NCBI GenBank assembly: GCA_021821425.1
Contig: JAKACL010000053.1
Span: forward strand, 1-13,299
Reading direction: 5' to 3'
Origin: Pseudomonadota bacterium
GTDB taxonomy: Bacteria > Pseudomonadota > Gammaproteobacteria > Burkholderiales > Thiobacillaceae
DNA length: 13,299 bases
This document shows, piece after piece, positions 6,763 to 13,299 of this stretch. The stretch's first letter is position 1. Every line of letters begins with the position of its first letter. A program made the translations under genes and the position numbers. Under the pieces are notes generated by a model, which was not told the origin of the DNA, ran no database searches, and saw only the letters and a list, made by a program, of their open reading frames with translations.

Positions 6763-8955
6763 TTAAAGCACATTCTCCCTAACGGCGGGAATAACGGGGT
6801 ATTTTTCAAACAGGACTCGCTCGGTCTCGCCGGCTGACAAGGGCGCGCTGAAGTAATACCCCTGGGCGAGGTCGCAGCCCTGCCGACTTAGAAATTCCAC
6901 TTGCTCACGAGTTTCGACCCCTTCGGCAAGCGCCTGGATACCCAGACTATGCGCCATGGTGATGATGGCCTTGACGATCGCCGCATCATCTCCGTTGTCG
7001 GTGATATCGCGGATGAACGCCTTGTCGATCTTAAGAATATCGATTGGAAATCGTTTCAGGTAGCTCAATGAAGAATAGCCGGTGCCAAAATCATCAATCG
7101 CAAATCGCATCCCCATCGCATTCAGCACCCTCAACGCTTCGATATCCCGAGCCGCATTTTTCATCAGGATGCTTTCCGTAATCTCGAGCTCCAGAAATTC
7201 TGCCGACATGGCGGTGTCCTGCATGACGCGACGCAAGGTTTCTGCCAGGTCACTGTCTTCAAACTGTCGACTCGAAATATTCACCGCCAAGCGGAGGGGA
7301 GGGAGTCCGGCCTCTCGCCAGGCCCGATGCTGCTCGCACGCAGTACGCAGCATCCATTCGCCGACGGCGACAATCAGACCCGTTTCCTCCAGAACCGGTA
7401 TGAACTCCTTCGGAGAAACGGACCCGCTGTCCCGGCGCTCCCAGCGCAGCAACGTCTCAAACCCAACCACTTGTCCGGTCTTCAAATCGATCTGCGGTTG
7501 GTAATTCACGATGAACTCCTGCCGATCGATGGCGTGACGTAATCCGGTTTCCAGACCGAGACGCGCCAGCGCATTCTCGTTCATGCCGGCGAAGTAAAAT
7601 TCGCTGCTGTTGCCGCCCCGCTGCTTTGCACTGTACATGGCGGTGTCGGCATTCTTCATCAGGGTCTGGGGATCAGCTCCATCGTCCGGGTACAGACTGA
7701 CGCCGATACTGCCGCCCACGAATAATTCATGCCCGTCTATCAGGAAGGGGGGTGCCAGTGCCTCAAGAAATTTGCCCACGATCGGCGCGACATCTTCGGG
7801 CGACGCAACGTCGTTCAGCAACCCGGCAAATTCATCGCCGCCGAACCGAGCGATGGTATCTCCCTCGCGCACACACGCGAGCAGACGCGAAGCCATGGCC
7901 TGCAGAAGCCGGTCGCCCGCCTCATGACCCAGCGTGTCATTGACCATTTTGAAGCGATCCATGTCAAGAAACATGACTGCGACGGCACGCTTGCGGTGGT
8001 GGGCGCGTTGCAGCGCATGCTTCAGGCGCTCCACAAACAACATGCGGTTGGGCAGCCCCGTCAGGGCATCATGGTGAGCCAGATGTTGGAGGCGTTCCTG
8101 GGCCTGGATGCTTTCGCTCATGTCCTTGCCGGAGGAGATGAAATGGGTGACCTTGCCCTGCGGATCTGTCAGCGGAGTGATGGTCACCGCCTCGTGGTAT
8201 AGCTGTCCGTCTTTCCTGCGGTTGACGATGACGTTTCGATAGACTTCGCCGCGAAGCAGGATTTCCCATATCTGCGCATAAAACTTTTCATCGTGATTGC
8301 CGGATTTGATGATCCGTGGAGACTTCCCGATGGCTTCATCCCGCTCATATCCCGTGACGATCACAAACGCGGCATTGACGTACTCGATGACCCCGTTGGC
8401 ATCGGTGATGAATATCGAGTCGGCGACTTTTTCCATCGCACTTGAGAGCTTGCGAATCGACACTTCCGCTTGCTTGCGTTCGGCGATCTCTGCCGTGAGA
8501 GCGGCAGTGCGGAGTTCAACCAGGCGTTCCAGATGCTCTTCGTGCTGTTTGATGGCCTGGATTTGCTTGGACAGTTCGACGAATACCGAGACTTTTGCAC
8601 GGAGAATTTCCGGGACTATCGGGGTAAAAATGAAATCCACGGCACCCAGAGAATAGCCCTCCAGCATGTCCATTTCACCCCGTACATAAGCAGTAATGAA
8701 AATGATGGGAGTACTCTCCGATCGCTGACGGCTGCGAATCAGCCGCGCCGTTTCAAAGCCATCCATGCCCGGCATCTGTACATCGAGCAGAATGACTGCG
8801 AATTCCTGGTCAAGCAGGCATCGCAAGGCATCGACGCCAGATCCCGCAGTGACGCAGTTCTGGTTCAGTGACTCCAGTACAGATACCAATGCAAGACGTT
8901 TGCCCGGGTTGTCGTCCACAACCAGGATGTTGGCTTTGTTGGCTATTGATTCCAT
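6763..8955 (-). CDS. Response regulator with REC-PAS-GGDEF-EAL domains (cyclic di-GMP turnover)
   Basis: This 730-residue cytoplasmic protein can in principle both make and degrade cyclic di-GMP. REC (about 9-125) has the acidic pair at VVDDN, the phospho-acceptor Asp58 (LLDVQMP) and Thr88, but the usual conserved Lys is Thr111 (IFTPI). A helical linker (about 130-165) leads to PAS (about 168-285). GGDEF (about 288-455) has RFGGDEF at 370-376 and an RxxD inhibitory site, REGD at 363-366. EAL (about 470-715) has ETL at 500-502, [20 protein letters not shown] at 621-626, LKID, AEGVET at 677-682 and QGYYFSAPL. The catalytic residues known for both families therefore appear present. I prefer the ATG at 8955, which follows GGAG, over the GTG at 8970. 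It lies 65 nt after cheR on the same strand, so it is the likely output of the kinase upstream. Confidence 0.93.
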   Translation of the reverse strand: MESIANKANILVVDDNPGKRLALVSVLESLNQNCVTAGSGVDALRCLLDQEFAVILLDVQMPGMDGFETARLIRSRQRSESTPIIFITAYVRGEMDMLEGYSLGAVDFIFTPIVPEILRAKVSVFVELSKQIQAIKQHEEHLERLVELRTAALTAEIAERKQAEVSIRKLSSAMEKVADSIFITDANGVIEYVNAAFVIVTGYERDEAIGKSPRIIKSGNHDEKFYAQIWEILLRGEVYRNVIVNRRKDGQLYHEAVTITPLTDPQGKVTHFISSGKDMSESIQAQERLQHLAHHDALTGLPNRMLFVERLKHALQRAHHRKRAVAVMFLDMDRFKMVNDTLGHEAGDRLLQAMASRLLACVREGDTIARFGGDEFAGLLNDVASPEDVAPIVGKFLEALAPPFLIDGHELFVGGSIGVSLYPDDGADPQTLMKNADTAMYSAKQRGGNSSEFYFAGMNENALARLGLETGLRHAIDRQEFIVNYQPQIDLKTGQVVGFETLLRWERRDSGSVSPKEFIPVLEETGLIVAVGEWMLRTACEQHRAWREAGLPPLRLAVNISSRQFEDSDLAETLRRVMQDTAMSAEFLELEITESILMKNAARDIEALRVLNAMGMRFAIDDFGTGYSSLSYLKRFPIDILKIDKAFIRDITDNGDDAAIVKAIITMAHSLGIQALAEGVETREQVEFLSRQGCDLAQGYYFSAPLSAGETERVLFEKYPVIPAVRENVL

Positions 8956-8959
8956 CGTT

Positions 8960-8971
8960 CTCCACTCCACC
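8960..8971 (-). promoter_or_regulatory. Ribosome-binding site deciding the ATG 8955 start
   Basis: The minus strand reads GGTGGAGTGGAG just before AACG-ATG. Two purine-rich Shine-Dalgarno candidates (8971-8965 and 8963-8960) lie 9 and 4 nt before the ATG at 8955. The alternative GTG at 8970 falls inside this site and has no comparable motif of its own. Confidence 0.55.
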
Positions 8972-9020
8972 TTTTTGTCCTCGCCTCGTCTTCAGCGACG
9001 GCTCTCAGATCAAGCCGAGA

Positions 9021-9851
9021 TCAGCGTACCTTGCTATACCACTTTTCCATGCCATCCAGTGTTTCGTAACATGCTTCACGTTCACTGAATCGGATCGACT
9101 CCATCTGGCCGAGTCCCAGCATGCCGAAAGGGGCCAGGCTTTCATACAACAATCGGTGCACGCGAGCCTGCAAGGTCTGATCGAAATAAATCAACACGTT
9201 GCGACACAAAATCACATGAAACTCGTTGAACGAGCCGTCAGTGACCAGATTGTGCTGGGACCAGATGATGTTCTTCTTCAAGCTGCTGTGAAAAATGGCT
9301 CGCCCGTACTGTGCGGTGTAGTAGTCCGACAGCGCCTGGCTGCCCCCCGCATGGAGATAGTTCTGGCCATAAATCTCCATTTTCTCCAGCGGGTAAACGC
9401 CATCCTTTGCGTGTCCCAGTACCACTTCGTTCATGTCGGTCGCATACAGGCGCGCGCGGTCGTACAGGCCCTCCTCCTGCAGCAAAATAGCCAGGGAGTA
9501 CACCTCTTCTCCACTAGAGCATCCGGCGTGCCATATGCGGATGAAGGGATAGGTACGCAACCGTGGCAATACCCTCTCGCGAAAGGAACGGTAAAAGCTG
9601 GCGTCGCGAAACAGGGCGGTGACGTTAATCGAGAGTTCCTGCAGGAAACGCTCCATCGCCGCCGTGTTGTACAGCAGCCTTTCCTGCAGGGCTGACACCG
9701 AACTCACTCTTTCTTCGCGTACGCAGTTGCGTATACGGCGCTTGAGGGAAGCCGGTGCATATTGCCGAAAATCGAATCCATAGTATTGGAAGACGGCTTC
9801 CAGCAGCATCCGGATCTCGATATTTTCTATATCCTCATTTCCGGCATTCAT
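9021..9851 (-). CDS. cheR: CheR-type protein-glutamate methyltransferase
   Basis: CheR transfers methyl groups from S-adenosylmethionine to glutamates of chemoreceptor-type proteins. The 276-residue product has the helical N-domain (about 10-85) ending in INVTALFRD (75-83, family VTxFFRD). The SAM-binding domain follows, with WHAGCSSGEEVYSLA at 107-121, YATDMNE at 136-142, VILCRNVLIYF at 213-223 and a closing GMLGLGQMESI. This is the full length of a single-domain CheR; no CheB domain or TPR repeats are fused. The start is taken as the ATG at 9851, 27 nt after the kinase stop. A TTG at 9860 would add three residues but has no better ribosome site. The natural substrate is not evident. No methyl-accepting receptor lies in the window, and the HAMP-rich kinase encoded just upstream is a candidate partner by position only. 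Confidence 0.93.
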   Translation of the reverse strand: MNAGNEDIENIEIRMLLEAVFQYYGFDFRQYAPASLKRRIRNCVREERVSSVSALQERLLYNTAAMERFLQELSINVTALFRDASFYRSFRERVLPRLRTYPFIRIWHAGCSSGEEVYSLAILLQEEGLYDRARLYATDMNEVVLGHAKDGVYPLEKMEIYGQNYLHAGGSQALSDYYTAQYGRAIFHSSLKKNIIWSQHNLVTDGSFNEFHVILCRNVLIYFDQTLQARVHRLLYESLAPFGMLGLGQMESIRFSEREACYETLDGMEKWYSKVR

Positions 9852-9878
9852 TGGTTGCAACTCGCTGTCAGAGGCGGA

Positions 9879-12800
9879 TCAACGATAGAGCCATACGCGC
9901 AGCAAGGACAGCAATTGTTCCGTGTTAACAGGTTTGGTGATGTAGTCGGACGCACCCGCCTCAATGCATTTTTCACGATCGCCCTTCATCGCCTTGGCCG
10001 TCAAGGAAATGATCGGCAAGGCCTTGAATTTGGGCAGTTTGCGAATGGCACGCATGGTTTCGTATCCGTCCATCTCGGGCATCATGACGTCCATCAACAC
10101 AATGTCGATGCCAGGATTCTTTTTCAACAGGGCAATGGCGCTTTTACCATTTTCGGCAGACAGTACCTGCATGCGGTGGCGCTCCAGAACGGCGGTCAGC
10201 GAAAAGATATTGCGCACATCGTCATCCACGATCAATACCTTCTTGTCCGCCAGCATCGGATCGGTCTTGCGTATCTGTTCGAGAATTTTGCGTTTGAATT
10301 CCGGCAGATCGCTCTCGACCTGATGCAGGAACAACGTCACCTCATCCAGCAGACGATCAAGGGAGCGGACATCTTTCACAATGATGGATTTGACTACTTT
10401 TTTGAGCCGTGCTTCCTCATCACGGGTGAGGTCGCGTGCCGTATACACAATAATCGGCAGCGAGCGCAGCCCGACGTCCTTCTTGATCTCTTCGATCACC
10501 TCGAAACCGGTGGTGTCCTGCAAGCCCAGATCGAGCACCAGGCAATCAAATTGCGACTGTTTTAGCGCCGCAAGCGCTTCGCTTCCTGTCGCCGCCGTAG
10601 AAATATTGACATCGCTATTGCTGATCAGCTCGACGATGCGCTTGCATTCCAGCGGCTGGTCTTCGACAACCAGAACATTTTTGACTTTATGCGCAAGGAA
10701 TTCCTCGATTCGTGCGAAAGACTGGCCGAGCGCTTCCTTGACCACCGGTTTTTGGATCCCTGCCAGCGCACCGAGCTTACGGCTGCGTTCGTCTTCGCCA
10801 TTCTCCGAAATGACATGAACGGGAATGTGGCGCGTAATCGGCTCGTGTTTCAGTTTGTCGAGAATGGCCCAGCCGCTCATGTCCGGCAATTGAATGTCCA
10901 GCGTAATGGCGTCGGGGCGGTATTCCCTGGCCAGCGTCAGAGCAGCTTGCCCCTGCGTTGCCACCAGCGTCTTGAAGCCGCGATCATGGGCAAAATCCTG
11001 CAACATCGCGGCGACAGGTTGCTCATCTTCGATGATGAGTATCACCCGATCACCCGGCTGGATCGTGGCCCTGTCATCCTGAATGGGTTCCGGCACCAGC
11101 AGGGTTGGCGCAAACATGGAGGGTTTGGACGCCCGTTTCTTGTATCTGCGCTCTTCCGTCACCACGGGCTGCGGCAGGATGCTCGCGTCCGGCTCCGGAA
11201 AATAGTCGCTGACCATCGTGGACGTCATGAAACGGTCGGGCAGGTAGACGGTGAATACAGTACCCTGCCCTTCCACGCTATAGACGGTGATTTCACCGCC
11301 CAGCAAGCGTGCCAGTTCACGGCTGATCGCCAGACCAAGTCCGGTGCCGCCATATTTGCGGCTCGTGGTGCCATCGGCTTGCTGGAAGGCCTCAAAAATC
11401 ACCCGCTGCTTGTCTGCTGCAATGCCGATGCCGGAATCGGTGACCGTAAAAGCAATCACCCTTTCCGCATTATTCAGTGACGGGTTGGCAGGGTTCCATC
11501 CTTCGATGGCGCGGCTGATCTTCATGCCAACCTGGCCTTCGGCGGTGAACTTGAATGCATTGGATAGCAGATTTTTGAGAATCTGCTTGACGCGTCGCTC
11601 GTCAGTCAGGATCGCCGGCGGCAACCCATTCTCGATCTCGATCGAAAAGCCGAGTTTTTTGTCTTCAGCGATATGACGGAAGGTTTGCTCGACGAAATTG
11701 CGGAGTTCATCCAGCTTCAGCTCTCCAATATCCGCCGTCACCGTTCCGGACTCGATCTTGGAGAGATCCAGAATGTCGTTGATGAGGTTGAGCAAATCGT
11801 TGCCTGAAGCGAAAATGGTGGCCGCATATTCGACCTGCCGTTCGGTCAGGTTTTGGTCAGGGTTCTCCTGCAGCTGCTGTGAAAGCAAAAGCAGGCTATT
11901 GAGCGGCGTACGCAACTCGTGCGACATGTTTGCCAGGAATTCGGACTTGTATTTCGACGTCAGGGACAGCTGGGCCGCTTTTTCCTCGAGTGAACGTTTT
12001 GCGATTTCCACTTCCTGGTTCTTGCGTTCGACCGCGGCATTCTGATCGGCCAGCAGACGCGCTTTTTGTTCCAGTTCCTCGTTCGTCTGCTGCAGTTCCT
12101 CCTGCTGGTTTTGCAGCGCCATCGCCATCTTTTGCGATTGCTGCAGCAGCGCCTCAGTGCGGGAATTGACCTCGATGGAGTTCAGCACGATGCCGATACT
12201 CTCTGTCAGCTGCTCGAGGAAGGTCAAATGGGTGGGGCTGAAACGCTGGAATGACGCCAATTCGATGACCGCCTTGGTGTCGCCTTCGAACATCACAGGG
12301 AGGACCACGATGTTCAGCGGCGTCGCATGCCCCAAACCGGAACTGATCTGCACATAATCGCTGGGCACGTTGGTCAGCAGGATCCGTTCCTTCTCAAGCG
12401 CGCATTCGCCGATCAGGCCTTCGCCAAGTTTGAAATGCTTCGACAGGTTCTTGCGTTCCTTGTAGGCATAGCTTGCCTGCAAGGAAAGGCGCGGCTCTTC
12501 GTTTTCCACCTGCTGCATGCCATAGAACACGCCGTGACTGGCGTTCACCAGCGGCGCAAGCTCCGACAGGATGAGTTTGTAGACCGTCATGATTTCGCGC
12601 TGACCCTGCAGCATGCGCGTGAATCGGGCGAGGTTGGTCTTGAGCCAGTCCTGCTCGGTATTCTTGTCGGTGGTGTCCTTGAGGTTGCGGATCATCTCAT
12701 TGATGTTGTCCTTGAGGACTGCAACCTCGCCCTCCGCCGCCACGCCGATCTCGCGCGTCAGGTCGCCCTTGGTCACCGCGGTAGCCACTTCTGCAATGGC

Positions 12801-13299
12801 ACGCACCTGGGTGGTCAGGTTGGCGGCCAGTTGGTTGACGTTGTCGGTGAGGTCCCGCCACGTGCCTGATGCGCCTGGCACGCGGGCCTGGCCGCCCAGT
12901 TTTCCTTCGACCCCCACTTCACGCGCCACCCCAGTGACCTGATCGGTAAAGATCGCCAGGGTATCGATCAGGTTGTTGATGGTGTCGGTCAGGGCCGCGA
13001 TTTCACCCTCGGCCTCGACGGTCAGTTTCTTCTTCAGATCGCCATTGGCGACCGCAGTGACCACGCGGGCGATACCGCGGACCTGATCGGTCAGGTTCGA
13101 TGCCATCAGGTTGACGTTGTCGGTCAAGCCTTTCCATGTGCCCGATACGCCCGGCACCTGCGCCTGCCCGCCCAGCTTGCCTTCGGTGCCCACCTCGCGC
13201 GCCACCCGCGTCACTTCCGACGCGAACGAGCCGAGCTGGTCCACCATGGTGTTGACGATTTTTGATGTGCGCAGAAACTCGCCCTTGAGTGGCATGCCA
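9879..13299 (-). CDS. Hybrid histidine kinase: tandem HAMP, GAF, HisKA/HATPase, three receiver domains (5' end outside window)
   Basis: About 1139 residues are visible and the frame is open at the window edge, so the true start lies upstream. Counting from the Met at 13295, the order is: end of a HAMP unit beginning PLKGEF; two 92-residue HAMP-linker repeats (28-119 and 120-211); GAF (about 222-375); coiled coil (about 378-448); HisKA with phospho-accepting His459 in [10 protein letters not shown]; HATPase_c with N-box [14 protein letters not shown] at 620-625 and GGTGLGLAI at 649-657; then three receivers with Asp800 (TLDIQLP), Asp922 (VLDLGLQD) and Asp1069 (LMDVMMP). All three receivers keep a conserved Lys (IQKP, VKD, ITKP). 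No transmembrane segment is seen in the visible part, so it is probably a cytosolic sensor of the multi-HAMP type. The C-terminus is complete (TGA at 9881-9879). CheR and the GGDEF-EAL regulator follow closely and are likely partners. Confidence 0.95.
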   Translation of the reverse strand, partial: GMPLKGEFLRTSKIVNTMVDQLGSFASEVTRVAREVGTEGKLGGQAQVPGVSGTWKGLTDNVNLMASNLTDQVRGIARVVTAVANGDLKKKLTVEAEGEIAALTDTINNLIDTLAIFTDQVTGVAREVGVEGKLGGQARVPGASGTWRDLTDNVNQLAANLTTQVRAIAEVATAVTKGDLTREIGVAAEGEVAVLKDNINEMIRNLKDTTDKNTEQDWLKTNLARFTRMLQGQREIMTVYKLILSELAPLVNASHGVFYGMQQVENEEPRLSLQASYAYKERKNLSKHFKLGEGLIGECALEKERILLTNVPSDYVQISSGLGHATPLNIVVLPVMFEGDTKAVIELASFQRFSPTHLTFLEQLTESIGIVLNSIEVNSRTEALLQQSQKMAMALQNQQEELQQTNEELEQKARLLADQNAAVERKNQEVEIAKRSLEEKAAQLSLTSKYKSEFLANMSHELRTPLNSLLLLSQQLQENPDQNLTERQVEYAATIFASGNDLLNLINDILDLSKIESGTVTADIGELKLDELRNFVEQTFRHIAEDKKLGFSIEIENGLPPAILTDERRVKQILKNLLSNAFKFTAEGQVGMKISRAIEGWNPANPSLNNAERVIAFTVTDSGIGIAADKQRVIFEAFQQADGTTSRKYGGTGLGLAISRELARLLGGEITVYSVEGQGTVFTVYLPDRFMTSTMVSDYFPEPDASILPQPVVTEERRYKKRASKPSMFAPTLLVPEPIQDDRATIQPGDRVILIIEDEQPVAAMLQDFAHDRGFKTLVATQGQAALTLAREYRPDAITLDIQLPDMSGWAILDKLKHEPITRHIPVHVISENGEDERSRKLGALAGIQKPVVKEALGQSFARIEEFLAHKVKNVLVVEDQPLECKRIVELISNSDVNISTAATGSEALAALKQSQFDCLVLDLGLQDTTGFEVIEEIKKDVGLRSLPIIVYTARDLTRDEEARLKKVVKSIIVKDVRSLDRLLDEVTLFLHQVESDLPEFKRKILEQIRKTDPMLADKKVLIVDDDVRNIFSLTAVLERHRMQVLSAENGKSAIALLKKNPGIDIVLMDVMMPEMDGYETMRAIRKLPKFKALPIISLTAKAMKGDREKCIEAGASDYITKPVNTEQLLSLLRVWLYR
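12663..13214 (-). repeat. Tandem 276-nt in-frame repeat coding HAMP-linker units
   Basis: Two 92-codon units follow each other, 13214-12939 and 12938-12663. Each starts VT(R/G)VAREVG and contains [12 protein letters not shown] and LTDNVN, then an (I/V)A(R/E)V.TAV..GDL HAMP core. Protein and DNA are clearly similar between the units. Remains of a previous unit reach the window edge, so the array probably continues upstream. This is known for multi-HAMP kinases and forms a long helical signal rod. Confidence 0.85.

Noticed and set aside
8956..8970. GTG at 8970 as the start of the GGDEF-EAL gene
   Set aside because: It lies inside the purine-rich ribosome site that serves the ATG at 8955.
8999..9017. 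CGGCT/AGCCG inverted repeat between cheR and the GGDEF-EAL gene
   Set aside because: The stem is only 5 bp and has no T-run on the minus strand; likely chance.
9852..9860. TTG at 9860 as the cheR start
   Set aside because: It is a rare start codon and has no well-spaced Shine-Dalgarno; the ATG three codons later is more plausible.

Overview
The window comes from a GC-rich proteobacterium. The gene order flhB-flhA-flhF-flhG-fliA, the FlhG start motif and the malic enzyme type fit a betaproteobacterium. A Thiobacillus/Rhodocyclales-like lineage is only an impression. Every gene that I can support lies on the minus strand, so the reading order runs from 13299 down to 1. The many long plus-strand frames are GC-driven shadows.

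Right part (13299-6763): a signalling cassette. It starts with a very large hybrid histidine kinase whose 5' end is outside the window (tandem HAMP repeats, GAF, coiled coil, HisKA/HATPase, three receiver domains). A stand-alone CheR-type methyltransferase follows, then a response regulator with REC-PAS-GGDEF-EAL architecture. The gaps are short (27 and 65 nt), so the three are probably co-transcribed. They would link phosphorelay sensing to cyclic di-GMP turnover. No CheB is visible.

Middle part (6617-1218): a tightly packed flagellar operon, flhB-flhA-flhF-flhG-like-fliA. Neighbouring genes overlap (GTGA, ATGA, a GTG across the flhF stop, and an 11-nt overlap into fliA). The base composition is visibly richer in GC than the signalling part. 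Three members carry losses of normally conserved parts without any frameshift or internal stop. FlhB ends where its cytoplasmic autocleavage domain (NPTH) should begin and instead carries a tail encoded by a short palindromic dispersed-repeat-like sequence. The FlhG-like protein keeps the N-terminal DQAxxLR helix known to stimulate FlhF but has lost the MinD-type P-loop. FlhF has Ala in place of the Glu of its xEQL motif. FlhA and FliA look normal.

Left part (1137-1): the first 379 codons of an NADP-type malic enzyme (MaeB), cut by the window edge.

The most unusual content is the remodelled flagellar operon: an export-switch protein without its switch, and a flagellar-number regulator without its ATPase site, both in open frames and still translationally coupled to normal neighbours. 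The second point of interest is the adjacency of a cyclic-di-GMP/CheR phosphorelay to this operon.
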